From assembly GCA_039807785.1 (NCBI GenBank), contig JBDHRX010000022.1, positions 1-32,900 of the forward strand: a stretch of DNA of 32,900 nucleotides. The letters run 5' to 3'. Each line of letters begins with the position of its first letter. Positions within the stretch are counted from its first letter, which is position 1. Below the pieces are notes generated by a model. That model was not told the DNA's origin. It searched no databases and saw only the letters and a program-made list of their open reading frames with translations. The stretch is from Zeimonas sp039807785 (GTDB taxonomy: Bacteria; Pseudomonadota; Gammaproteobacteria; Burkholderiales; Burkholderiaceae_E). The translations under genes were made by a program, and so were the position numbers. Shown here one piece after another: positions 18,837 through 27,503 of this stretch.

Positions 18837-21107
18837 CTACAAGGACTCGCCGCGCTCGGCGTGCCGGACCAGGAGCGGCGGCGGCTCGAAGCGCTCCCCG
18901 TAGCGCTGCGCGAGCGCCTGCGCGCGCGCGACGAAGGCCCTCACGCCGACATGGTTCACGAACTGGATCGTCCCTCCGGTCCAGGCCGGGAAGCCCCAGC
19001 CGAGGATCGACCCGATGTTCGCGTCGCGGGCCGACGCGAGCACGCCTTCCTCCAGGCAGCGCACCGTCTCGATCGCCTGCACGTAGAGCAGGCGATCCCG
19101 TACGTCCTCCAGCGGCACCGGCCGGCCACCCCGTTCGAAGACCTTCAGACCCGGCCACAGCGATTTGTCGCCTTCCGCAGGGTAGTCGTAGAACCCCCCG
19201 CCATGGGCACGCCCCATTCGCTTGAATCCGTGCGCCATCTTCTCGAGGACGTAGACGGCCGTTTCGGGGACGCGCCGGCTCCGGACCTTGGCATGGCCGC
19301 GGCCGCGGCCGGGGCCGGGCCGGGACTTCGGCGGGCCGTGGCCGTGCGCATGTTCGTGCGCATGCCCGTGGTCGTGACTGTGGTCGTGACCGTGCCCATG
19401 GTCGTGGCCGTCCCGTTCGCGCTCGAGGTCGGCCAGCTCCTGGTGCAGCACGTCGTCGGCCAGTTTCAGGGATACCTCGTCGAGCACGGCGAGCGGACCG
19501 ACCGGCATGCCGGTCTGCCAGCCGACGTTTTCGATCAGCGCCGCCGGCACGCCTTCTCCCAGCAGCGCCATGCCTTCGTTGACGAACGTTCCGAACACCC
19601 GGCTCGTGTAGAACCCGCGAGCGTCATTGACGACGATCGGTGTCTTGCCGATCTGGAGCACGAAGTCGTATGCCCGGGCAAGCGTGTCGGGCGAGGTCCG
19701 CTCGCCCTTGATGATCTCGACGAGCTGCATGCGGTCGACGGGCGAGAAGAAATGCAGCCCGATGAAGCGTTCCGGTCGATGCGCCGCCGTCGCCAGCCCG
19801 GTGATCGGCAAGGTCGAGGTGTTCGACGCCAGGACCGCCTCGCCGGACAGCGCCGCCTCGGCGGCGCGGAGGACGCGAGCCTTGAGTTCCCGGTCCTCGA
19901 AGACGGCCTCGATCACGAGATCGCAGCCCGACAGGTCGGCGACGCTCGCGCTCGGCCTGATCGTCGCCAGCATCCGCTCGGCGTCGGCGGCCGAGAGACG
20001 GCCGCGCTCGACCCGTTTGGCGAACAGGCGCGCCGCATGCGCCTTGCCCTGCTCGGCCTGCGCCATGTCGACGTCGACGAGCGTGCAGGCCAGGCCGCGA
20101 CTCGCGCTGGCCCAGGCGATCCCGGCGCCCATCATCCCGGCGCCGATCACGCCCACGCGCGCGGCGCGCCAGCGCGGCGGCTGCGCCGGCCGGCTCTTGC
20201 CGGCCTTCAGTTCGTTGAGCTGGAAGAACAAGGTGCCGATCATGTTCTTCGCGACCTGTCCGGCGACCAGCCGCGTCATGTAGCGCGATTCGATCCGCAT
20301 CGCCGTCTCGAAGTCCACCTGGGTCCCTTCGACCGCCGCCGCCAGGATCGCCTCGGGTGCCGGATAGTTCCCGCGCGTCTGCTGCTGCAGGAGCGCGGGC
20401 GCCACCGGGAGCATTCCCGCCACCGCGGGATTGGCGGGCGTGCCGCCGGGGATGCGATGCCTGGGATCGTCCCAGGGCTGGCGTGCGTCGGGATGGGCGT
20501 CGAGCCAGGCGCGCGCGCGCGCGAGCAGATCCCCGGCATCGGCGGCCAGGCCGTCGAGGAGCCCCATCTCGAGCGCCTCGGCGGGCGCGATCCGGCGCCC
20601 CTGGCTCAGGAAGGGAAGGGCTCGCTGCAGGCCCAGCAGGCGGACGGTCTTGACGATTCCGCCGGCGCCCGGCAGGAGCCCCAGCGTGACCTCGGGAAAC
20701 CCGATCTCGATCGATGCATCCGAGAGGCACAGCCGGGCGTGGCAGGACAACGCCAGCTCGAGGCCGCCGCCGAGCGCGCTGCCGTTGAGCGCCGCGACCA
20801 CGGGGCGTCCGAGCCGCTCGAGGCGGCGCAGCGCTGCCTTGAGCGCCTCCAGCTCGCGAAAGAACGCCGGGGCGTCCTCGGCCCGCACCGCGACCAGCGC
20901 ATGCAGATCGCCCCCTGCGAAGAAGCTGCGCTTGGCCGAGGTGAGAATGACGCCGCGAATCGCCTCGCGCTCGGATTCCAGCCGGTCCAGGATCGCCCGC
21001 AGGTCGGCCTGGAAGGCCGCATTCATCGTGTTGACCGGCTGGTCCGGCGCATCGAGAAGCAGCGTCACGACGCCATCGGCGTCCTTCTCGTAGCGGATGC
21101 TGGACAT
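18837..21107 (-). CDS. FadJ/FadB-like enoyl-CoA hydratase/3-hydroxyacyl-CoA dehydrogenase
   Basis: 756 residues from the ATG at 21107, chosen for its GGAG; in-frame starts at 21131 and 21143 lack one. The N-terminal crotonase domain includes FFAGGDLHALV, the oxyanion-hole segment NGSALGGGLELALSCHARL and GFPEVTLGLLPGAGG with both catalytic glutamates. The NAD-binding dehydrogenase domain begins VGVIGAGMMGAGIAW. HFFSPVDRMQLVEI follows, then the C-terminal 3HCDH segment. It performs the hydration and oxidation steps of beta-oxidation and would need a separate thiolase, such as that at 27500-28705. A block of 12 alternating histidines (568-590) plus a basic Gly/Arg/Pro tail interrupts the C-terminal 3HCDH region. 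Confidence 0.93.
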   Translation of the reverse strand: MSSIRYEKDADGVVTLLLDAPDQPVNTMNAAFQADLRAILDRLESEREAIRGVILTSAKRSFFAGGDLHALVAVRAEDAPAFFRELEALKAALRRLERLGRPVVAALNGSALGGGLELALSCHARLCLSDASIEIGFPEVTLGLLPGAGGIVKTVRLLGLQRALPFLSQGRRIAPAEALEMGLLDGLAADAGDLLARARAWLDAHPDARQPWDDPRHRIPGGTPANPAVAGMLPVAPALLQQQTRGNYPAPEAILAAAVEGTQVDFETAMRIESRYMTRLVAGQVAKNMIGTLFFQLNELKAGKSRPAQPPRWRAARVGVIGAGMMGAGIAWASASRGLACTLVDVDMAQAEQGKAHAARLFAKRVERGRLSAADAERMLATIRPSASVADLSGCDLVIEAVFEDRELKARVLRAAEAALSGEAVLASNTSTLPITGLATAAHRPERFIGLHFFSPVDRMQLVEIIKGERTSPDTLARAYDFVLQIGKTPIVVNDARGFYTSRVFGTFVNEGMALLGEGVPAALIENVGWQTGMPVGPLAVLDEVSLKLADDVLHQELADLERERDGHDHGHGHDHSHDHGHAHEHAHGHGPPKSRPGPGRGRGHAKVRSRRVPETAVYVLEKMAHGFKRMGRAHGGGFYDYPAEGDKSLWPGLKVFERGGRPVPLEDVRDRLLYVQAIETVRCLEEGVLASARDANIGSILGWGFPAWTGGTIQFVNHVGVRAFVARAQALAQRYGERFEPPPLLVRHAERGESL
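19338..19406 (-). repeat. Alternating-histidine codon repeat inside the FadJ-like gene
   Basis: It encodes residues 568-590, where every second residue is His (12 His in 23) alternating with D, G, S, A or E. The nearby coding sequence continues with a Pro/Gly/Arg/Lys-rich stretch before normal 3HCDH sequence resumes at VPETAVYVLEKM. Such stretches are known metal-binding tails in Ni/Zn proteins, but are unexpected here. Confidence 0.9.
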
Positions 21108-21212
21108 GCGGTCTCCGGGGCGTTCGGTCATGACGGGATCCACCCCATCATAAACCGTCGGGAACCCGCGCCGGCGCGGCCCGCGGATCGATCGGCCGGG
21201 GGCCGGAGAGGC

Positions 21213-24185
21213 TCAGATCGGCAGCGTGATCCGGCGCGCGGTGTCCCGCGTTTCGACGGCGTTGCCGAGGATGATGCTCGCCGTCTCCGGGTCGCGGATC
21301 AGGGTCACCGCATTCGAGACGGCGAGCAGGCGCTCGCGATCCAGCGGCCGGCACACGCCGTAGCCCTGGGCATAGTCGACCTGGAGCTCGACCAGGGAAC
21401 GGACGATGCTGGCGTTCTCCGCCCATTCGGCCACGCAACCCATGCCGAGTTCGTGAGCGAGGTCCACGACCGCCCGGGTGATCGCGAAGTTCTCGCGATT
21501 CAGGTTGACGTCGCGGATGAAGTTGCCGTCGATCTTGACGAGATCGGCGGGCAGCTCCTTCAGGTAGCTGAACGAGGTGTACCCGGCGCCGAAGTCGTCG
21601 AGCGCGACCATCGCGCCGAACGACTTCACCCGGTCGACGAAGCGCCGGGTGGTGTTCAGGTCGTAGAGGGCCACGCTCTCCGTGATCTCGAAGCAGATCT
21701 TCCGCGTGGATTCGGGGTGCGCCCTGATCAGCGCGATCGTGTCCTGCAGGAACTTCTCGTCATTGAGCGAGGCGCCGCTCAGGTTCAGCGTGCAGAAGTC
21801 GACGTTGTTTCGATGCACCGGCTGCGAATCCAGCCACTCCAGGGTGCTGCGCAGGACCCAGCGATCGATCTGCGTCATCAGCCCGTTGCGCTCGGCGGCG
21901 GGGATGAAGCGAGCGGGCGGAAGCACCTGGCCGTTGGTATCGCGCATCCGGATCAGAACCTCGTAGCACAGGCTCGATTCGGGATTGCGCAGCGACACGA
22001 TCGGCTGCAGCTGGGTGAAGAAATTCTCGACCGGAAGACGCTCCTTCATCCCTGCCACGAGCTTGATCTCGTCCAGGTAGGTCAGCAGCTCGCTGCTGCT
22101 CGAGTCGTAGGAGACCACCGTGGAACCGCCGGACGTCTTGGCCTCCGAGCATGCCCGGTCGCTGGCCGTGAGGGCATCGGCGGGACGCATGTTGTCCAGG
22201 ACGCGGATCAGGCCGATGCTGGCGGTCACGTTGAACGCCTTGTCCTGGTACTGATACGCGCGGTCGCTGAGATCGATGCGCAGCTTCTCGCAGAGAAGCT
22301 TGGCGTTCTCCAGCGAAGGGCCGTCGATGATCACGACGAACTCGTCGCCGCCGACCCGGGCTGCCACGTGCGGCGGCTGGATCACTTCGCGCATTCGGGT
22401 CGCCATCTGGCGCAGGATCTGATCGCCGGCGGCATGACCGAAGAGATCGTTGACCAGCTTGAACCGATCGAGGTCGACATAGGCGAGGCAAACCTGCCTG
22501 TCCCCCGCGGAGCCGATCGCCTTCTGCAGGTGGATCTCGAATCCGCGGCGATTCAGCAGGCCGGTGAGCGAGTCGTGGTCGACCAGGAACTTCAATTGTC
22601 CCTCGGCCTCCTTCCGGGCCGTCACGTCCTCGACCCAGCCCTCGTAACGATCCACCTTGCGGACCGCGCGCAGGTGGAACCAGCGTCGCTTGCCGTCCGG
22701 CCGCTCGACCGCCAGTTCCGTGTCCATCATGCGGTTGCTGGTCGTGAGCTCCTTGACGGCCTTCAGCGCGTCCAGGCCCGTGAGTTCCACCCAGTTCAAG
22801 CCGATCTTGGAGTTGCTGCGCCCGTGGCCGGGGAACATTTCGGCGAACCTGGGGTTGTGCTCGATGAGCGTCCCATCGTGCTTCATCGAGAAGATCCCGA
22901 CGGGCATCGCGTTGTAGTTCTCGCGGAATCGCTGGAGAGCGCTGACGGCGCTGTGCTGGGCGGAGATGCGGGCGGTTCGCTCTGCACTCATGCGTTGAGC
23001 CAACGTGACTCCTAGCATGAGTGCTGAGCCGACGGAGGTTATTTGGCTGTTCGCAAGATCAAGCACCTCTCGGCCGAATCCGACAGAGAAGGCGATCTGG
23101 GCAATTGATCCTGTGAGGGTTATCACCCAGGATCCGATGTACCAACCAAGAGCGCGAGATGGAGCTCGGATAGAGAGTAGCGTTAGTACGCAAAAGACGG
23201 CGAGAATTGTTCCACCGCTAAGAGCCCAAAGAAGCTTGATGGAATGATGAGGTGCAAGAACGATCGAGGGGATAAACATCGCCAGGGTGACGATCTGGAG
23301 AACCTTGATCGGGGTTCTCAGTCTTGTGCTCTCCAGTTCGCGCCCGAAGAGCGCCTCGAACAATGCCAAGGAGATCAGGCTGTGCGCGATGTAGGTCAAT
23401 CGGAGGAACAGCTGAAGGGGCTCCCCACTAAGCGGTATATCCAGCCAATAGAGATCCCAATCGCCGTTGTAGGCAGCGATGCGGAGGCTGGTAACAAGCC
23501 ATGCTGAGTAAAGAAAGAACGTCCGATCCCGGATGTAAACAGCGACGACGAGGCTGAAGAAGGACACCATCAGAAGTGATCCGACGAGTAGCCCGCCTGT
23601 ACGCTCGAATAGGAAATCTCGCGAGGTTATTTCTTCCTCGGATCGGAGGGAGATTTGAAGCCGATTGATCGCAATCGGTTCGATACGACCTATGATCGCT
23701 AGCTGGTCGTGGTGACCTTTCGGCAGCTCGATAGCGATGCCATTCCGGAGTGCCGACCACGCGAGGTCTGCCGCCAGGATGTGGCCGTCTGGGGCGACGG
23801 CCCAGAACTTGGCGGCCCTTGCTCGAAGGGATTCCAAAGACAACTGCTTTCCGTCGATCGGGCCTTGACCAGCCAAGTCGATCCGAACCCAGACGGTGCG
23901 AAAACGCAGGCTTCCCCCTTTTTCCAGGCGAATTGCCTCACTCGATCGGAGCTTCCCAGATGCTTCTTCGAGAGCAAGACGATTTTGCGGATCTGGGAGC
24001 AGGAATCCGACAGAGTCGGGAAGGTACGTAGCCGTCTTGCTGTGCATGACTACGTAGGCGACCGCCGCGCAAGCGATCGCCAGCACGGCGATAGCCGTCA
24101 GGAGGCTGAGGCGGGAGAGTGCCCGGTCAGCTAGTCCCGAAAGCTTCCTTCGGCTAGGTAGTCTTAGTCTGGTTGTCGAGGCCAT
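21213..24185 (-). CDS. 7TM-DISM sensor with PAS, GGDEF and EAL domains (c-di-GMP synthesis/turnover)
   Basis: 990 residues from the ATG at 24185; an in-frame GTG at 24221 would add 12. A first membrane helix is followed by a periplasmic DISM-type sensory domain and a seven-helix membrane block starting GGLLVGSLLMVSFFSLVVAV. A PAS domain (NAMPVGIFSMKHDG) comes next. The diguanylate cyclase signature GGDEF is intact (612-616), but no RxxD inhibitory site lies upstream. The EAL domain starts with EVL (742-744) and keeps NLS, FEITES, LDDFGAGYTSF, KIDGNF and QGY, so phosphodiesterase activity is plausible. The 5' third (about 23000-24185) has clearly lower GC than the catalytic part. It is encoded 174 bp downstream of the acyltransferase, in the same direction. 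Confidence 0.92.
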   Translation of the reverse strand: MASTTRLRLPSRRKLSGLADRALSRLSLLTAIAVLAIACAAVAYVVMHSKTATYLPDSVGFLLPDPQNRLALEEASGKLRSSEAIRLEKGGSLRFRTVWVRIDLAGQGPIDGKQLSLESLRARAAKFWAVAPDGHILAADLAWSALRNGIAIELPKGHHDQLAIIGRIEPIAINRLQISLRSEEEITSRDFLFERTGGLLVGSLLMVSFFSLVVAVYIRDRTFFLYSAWLVTSLRIAAYNGDWDLYWLDIPLSGEPLQLFLRLTYIAHSLISLALFEALFGRELESTRLRTPIKVLQIVTLAMFIPSIVLAPHHSIKLLWALSGGTILAVFCVLTLLSIRAPSRALGWYIGSWVITLTGSIAQIAFSVGFGREVLDLANSQITSVGSALMLGVTLAQRMSAERTARISAQHSAVSALQRFRENYNAMPVGIFSMKHDGTLIEHNPRFAEMFPGHGRSNSKIGLNWVELTGLDALKAVKELTTSNRMMDTELAVERPDGKRRWFHLRAVRKVDRYEGWVEDVTARKEAEGQLKFLVDHDSLTGLLNRRGFEIHLQKAIGSAGDRQVCLAYVDLDRFKLVNDLFGHAAGDQILRQMATRMREVIQPPHVAARVGGDEFVVIIDGPSLENAKLLCEKLRIDLSDRAYQYQDKAFNVTASIGLIRVLDNMRPADALTASDRACSEAKTSGGSTVVSYDSSSSELLTYLDEIKLVAGMKERLPVENFFTQLQPIVSLRNPESSLCYEVLIRMRDTNGQVLPPARFIPAAERNGLMTQIDRWVLRSTLEWLDSQPVHRNNVDFCTLNLSGASLNDEKFLQDTIALIRAHPESTRKICFEITESVALYDLNTTRRFVDRVKSFGAMVALDDFGAGYTSFSYLKELPADLVKIDGNFIRDVNLNRENFAITRAVVDLAHELGMGCVAEWAENASIVRSLVELQVDYAQGYGVCRPLDRERLLAVSNAVTLIRDPETASIILGNAVETRDTARRITLPI

Positions 24186-24256
24186 AGGACCTACTTGCCC
24201 CGAGAAGACCCGGGGGCTCACCTCGAAAATACCTTTGCGCCTCTAGATCTTTGGTC

Positions 24257-24339
24257 CCGCCCGGACGGGCGGCGTGCGATCAGGGGCAGACGGCGTTGTG
24301 CCGTGGAGACGCGGTCCGACTAGCGTTTCTGGAACGCTA
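24257..24339. promoter_or_regulatory. Two inverted repeats upstream of the GGDEF/EAL gene
   Basis: The 174-bp gap (24186-24359) contains CCGCCCG/CGGGCGG around GA (24257-24272). It also contains TAGCGTT/AACGCTA around TCTGG (24321-24339), the latter directly after the acyltransferase stop on the minus strand. Neither has a T-run, so they are not standard terminators. They could be operators or RNA hairpins. Confidence 0.4.
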
Positions 24340-24359
24340 CGTGTGGTAGCGACTTGGAT

Positions 24360-25175
24360 CTAAACAGCCATGATCTGGGCGGGTTCGGCCCATGCCCATT
24401 CGCGAACTGTCGGAGGCGTTCGGGATTGGCGGGGTGTCGCCCACGCGCTACTGACGGAGGCAAAGATCTCAATGTCCGGGTGGATTTTCCGGACCATAAA
24501 GTCGTAGAGAGGGTGGCGGGCATCACGCCATCTATGTTCGGCCTCGAGCACGTCGAAATACAGTGGCCTGACATCAACGTCACCGAAATCTGCGGGGCGT
24601 CGAAGCTTTGTTCCTAGGGGAAGAATGTCGACGAATCCGAGACGCGCCAAATCGCGGTCTACTGGCTCACGTGCCACCGCAAGTATCCATGAGATTTGAG
24701 TTGCGAGGCAGTACCGGTAGAGCGCTTTGAAGAGTGCAAGCTTGACGGAAGAGCCATTGGGTCCCCCTGCGACCGCCAAGCGGGTGACGTAGGCGATTCC
24801 TGCGCCACGCAGGAAGTCCGGGAGAGCCAGAACTCTCTCGAGGTAGGTCGGCGCGACGAAGTTGGTGTGAATCCGCAGCGTTCCGACTGCCTCCCCAGTC
24901 ACCTTCGACTCTGCGAGTAGGACAAGGGATCCACGATCAACGTCATCTGGCTCGATGACTTTCAAGGTATCTGCGAACTGAGGGGTGTGACGCCCGTATG
25001 CGTCGGCGCGTACCTTGATCGCTTTGCCGAGTTGGTTCTCGGTTCTGACCACGCGCACCCGAATGGGGAGTGGTTCGCCAGGGCGGATGTACTGACCCTC
25101 TGGACGACCGCTGGGCACGCCCGAGGCTCCCGGAGTCTGGGCCGTCAGCGCACGATCCTCCCTCAACCGCAGCAT
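24360..25175 (-). CDS. LuxI/FeeM-like GNAT acyltransferase (putative N-acyl amino acid synthase)
   Basis: 271 residues from the ATG at 25175, preceded by GGAGA; an in-frame ATG at 25247 lacks a ribosome site. The pattern resembles autoinducer-synthase folds: R56 and Y60 in VRADAYGRH, an acidic D77-D78-x-D80, a strand with GTLRI (R101), then YVTRLAV (R132) before helix VKLALFKALYRYCLA and the GNAT-like RDLARLGFVDI. FeeM and related PEP-CTERM-associated acyltransferases join an acyl chain from acyl-ACP to an amino acid. No exosortase genes are nearby. It sits between a c-di-GMP enzyme and a divergent sensor kinase, so a diffusible-signal role is possible but unproven. Its GC content is low compared with housekeeping genes here. 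Confidence 0.62.
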   Translation of the reverse strand: MLRLREDRALTAQTPGASGVPSGRPEGQYIRPGEPLPIRVRVVRTENQLGKAIKVRADAYGRHTPQFADTLKVIEPDDVDRGSLVLLAESKVTGEAVGTLRIHTNFVAPTYLERVLALPDFLRGAGIAYVTRLAVAGGPNGSSVKLALFKALYRYCLATQISWILAVAREPVDRDLARLGFVDILPLGTKLRRPADFGDVDVRPLYFDVLEAEHRWRDARHPLYDFMVRKIHPDIEIFASVSSAWATPRQSRTPPTVREWAWAEPAQIMAV

Positions 25176-25320
25176 TTCGTCTCCGGGCTCCCTGCGAGCC
25201 GACAGATGGGTATGGGGTATGAACGTCTTGGGCGCTCCAAGGAGCATCCCAGAAGGATGTTCGCATGGATTAGTCCTAAAGACTTACCAAGGTTAACCAT
25301 GAAACGCATATGCTTCAAGA

Positions 25321-25335
25321 TTGACATTTAATGTC
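25321..25335 (+). promoter_or_regulatory. -35-like TTGACA overlapping a palindrome upstream of the kinase gene
   Basis: A perfect TTGACA (25321-25326) overlaps the inverted repeat GACAT-TTA-ATGTC (25323-25335), in an A+T-rich stretch between the divergent acyltransferase and kinase genes. Small palindromes GGTTAACC (25291-25298) and GCATATGC (25306-25313) lie next to it. No good -10 box stands at 16-18 bp, so promoter function is uncertain. Confidence 0.4.
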
Positions 25336-25463
25336 TCTTTTGGTGCCGAAGAATGGTAGGGGACAGCGAGAGTTCGGGCACATCGCGCTCGGCCAGGACC
25401 TTACGAGTAGCTGGGAAGCGAGGTCAGTTGGGCTGGCCTGAGATCACCCGCGGGGGGCGGGCG

Positions 25464-27503
25464 ATGTGGGGGGCTCTTAAGCTACCGGCGGCCTTCTCGG
25501 ATCAAGCGGCGGAATCAAGATTCCTTCTTGAGTTCAGAGCGTCTGGGCTCCGCCTGGCAAAGATTGCCTTCGTGCTCGCCGCCATGATGGCATTTGCGTT
25601 CTGGCTGGTGCTTGCGGTCGCACCAACTGCGAACCAGGCATCGGTTACACGCCAGATCGTGCGGATAGGCCTGTTCGTGATACTCGCGAGTACGGCGGCC
25701 TACCTACACCTATATGAACGTTTGGCAATCCAGAGGTTTCGCGCCAGTGTGGGGTTGCCTATGGCGGTGGCCTGTCTCGTCGTCGGCCTGATGGGGATGG
25801 TGCCGCTAGATTCCGGGGATTTGGGCATTAGCCGGTTCCCCGTCGCGATGTCTTTGACCTGCTGGCTATGCTACGGATTCACTAGGCTTCCAACGCCGAT
25901 CGTGGCCGTAGCTTGTGTGCCTGCATCGGTGCTGACGTTGGTCGGATCGTCTCTGCAGGGAGATGATCATGTTCTCGCGCTGGGAATCTATCTGGGGGTG
26001 GCCAACCTCATCGGCTGGATCATGTCCGTCGAGATCGAGCGGCGTGAACGGGCGCTGTTCTGGAGCTCGAGACAGCTTGCCGAAGCCACCCGGGCCCTCG
26101 AGGAGATGGCCCGGAACGCGGCCGATGCCGATGCTGCCAAGACGCGCGTGCTGGCGGCCGTGAGCCACGACCTGCGGCAGCCATTGGCCAGTCTGGCCCT
26201 CTACGCCCAGCTGTTGCGAGCGCGCAACGATGTACTCCGGCCATCGGGTTTGGCCGACACGGTCGAGCGCCTCGATGCCTGCGTTCTGGCCCTCAGCGGC
26301 AACCTCGACCGGCTGACCGAGTTGAGCGGGCTGCGCGAGCACGGCGTTCCGTTGCCGGTCGGGCCGACGGATCTGCGGCCGGTGCTCGGCCGGCTGGAAG
26401 GCGTCTATTCGGCCGAGGCCACCCGGCGCGGGGTCCGCCTGGTCGTCCGTCTTCCGCGACCGGGGCGGGAGTACGTGACGAGCAACGAGAACCGGCTCTC
26501 CGATATTCTGTCCAATCTGACAGGAAATGCCCTGAAGTTCGCATCGCCGGCTCGGCCGGCCTGGGTCGTCATCCGGACCCGCCGAATCGGGGCGCGCATC
26601 GTGGTGGAGGTCTGCGATAACGGGATCGGCATCGCGCCGGCGGACCAGCGCCGCGTCTTCGACGAGTACTTCCAGGTCGCCAACCATGCGCGCAAGCCCG
26701 AGCACGGTCATGGCCTCGGCCTGTCGATCGTTCGCGAGGCCGTCTCGTGCCTGCCGGGTCATGCGCTGGTGCTGCGCTCGCGCTCCGGCCGGGGGACGCG
26801 CTTCGCCCTCACGTTGCCGGCGTCGATGGCGCCCGATCCCCGTGGCGCCGCGCTCGGGGAAGGCCGCGAGGCGGGCAGCGCCGCCGCAGAGGTGGCGGAT
26901 GCCGGAAGCGACCTGCGTTCCGGTGTGCGGCTTGGCGATCCCTATCCGTCGGGAGGTGCGCCGCGGGTCGCCGACGTGCGTGGCGGGCCCGTGCGCGAGT
27001 TCGTGTCCCGTGACGTCGAGAGCGACGCGTATGGCGCCGAGCCGCTGGCGGGCGCGTATGTCCTGCTGATCGAGGACGACGACACCATGCGCGACGCGCT
27101 CGGTCGGGTGCTGCAGCAGTGGGGCGCCCTCGTCGACGTTGCGGCGAGCGGGGAGGAGGCGTTGGCCCTGGTGGCGCGGGCCGAGCGCGCCTTCGACGCC
27201 ATCGTCTCGGATTTCAGGTTGCCGGGCGCCTGGGACGGGCTGCGCCTGATCGACGCGCTGCGCCGCGCCGAGGGGTGGCGGACTCCCGCGATCCTGCTGT
27301 CGGGGGAGTTCCGGGTCGAGAGCCTGCGCGACAGTGCCCCGCGGGACGTGCATGTCTTGTCCAAGCCGCCGCACCTGCCCCGGCTGAAGGAGTTGCTGGC
27401 CTCGCTGGCCCTGGGGATGGGCCCGGTCGAGGAGGCGGCGTTCGGTACCCAGCCCGCGGCATCGATCCGGCGGAACCTCGCGGCCGGCCGGGATGCCGGC
27501 TAG
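25464..27503 (+). CDS. Membrane hybrid sensor histidine kinase with C-terminal receiver
   Basis: 679 residues from the ATG at 25464, preceded by a G-rich ribosome site; an in-frame ATG at 25353 lacks one. About six membrane helices (to about residue 190) precede a short coiled segment. The HisKA domain has SHDLRQPLASL with H235. The ATPase domain has N-box NLTGNALKFA, CDNGIGIAP and GHGLGLSIV. After a disordered linker of about 70 residues, the receiver domain has IEDDD, phospho-acceptor D583 (SDFRLPG) and the lysine of LSKPP. No separate output regulator is adjacent, so it is an orphan hybrid kinase. It is transcribed away from the acyltransferase. The membrane part has lower GC than the kinase part. 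Confidence 0.93.
   Translation: MWGALKLPAAFSDQAAESRFLLEFRASGLRLAKIAFVLAAMMAFAFWLVLAVAPTANQASVTRQIVRIGLFVILASTAAYLHLYERLAIQRFRASVGLPMAVACLVVGLMGMVPLDSGDLGISRFPVAMSLTCWLCYGFTRLPTPIVAVACVPASVLTLVGSSLQGDDHVLALGIYLGVANLIGWIMSVEIERRERALFWSSRQLAEATRALEEMARNAADADAAKTRVLAAVSHDLRQPLASLALYAQLLRARNDVLRPSGLADTVERLDACVLALSGNLDRLTELSGLREHGVPLPVGPTDLRPVLGRLEGVYSAEATRRGVRLVVRLPRPGREYVTSNENRLSDILSNLTGNALKFASPARPAWVVIRTRRIGARIVVEVCDNGIGIAPADQRRVFDEYFQVANHARKPEHGHGLGLSIVREAVSCLPGHALVLRSRSGRGTRFALTLPASMAPDPRGAALGEGREAGSAAAEVADAGSDLRSGVRLGDPYPSGGAPRVADVRGGPVREFVSRDVESDAYGAEPLAGAYVLLIEDDDTMRDALGRVLQQWGALVDVAASGEEALALVARAERAFDAIVSDFRLPGAWDGLRLIDALRRAEGWRTPAILLSGEFRVESLRDSAPRDVHVLSKPPHLPRLKELLASLALGMGPVEEAAFGTQPAASIRRNLAAGRDAG

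Noticed and set aside
18609..23015. A plus-strand open frame of almost 1,470 codons
   Set aside because: It is the complement of the FadJ-like and GGDEF/EAL genes, whose motifs are unmistakable. The composition is antisense-like.
24321..24339. Intrinsic terminator of the acyltransferase gene
   Set aside because: The stem is only 7 bp and no T-run follows on the minus strand. It is kept only as an inverted repeat.
23000..26000. Insertion sequence or integrated element in the low-GC stretch
   Set aside because: No transposase, integrase, terminal inverted repeats or target duplications were found, and both edges lie inside intact genes.
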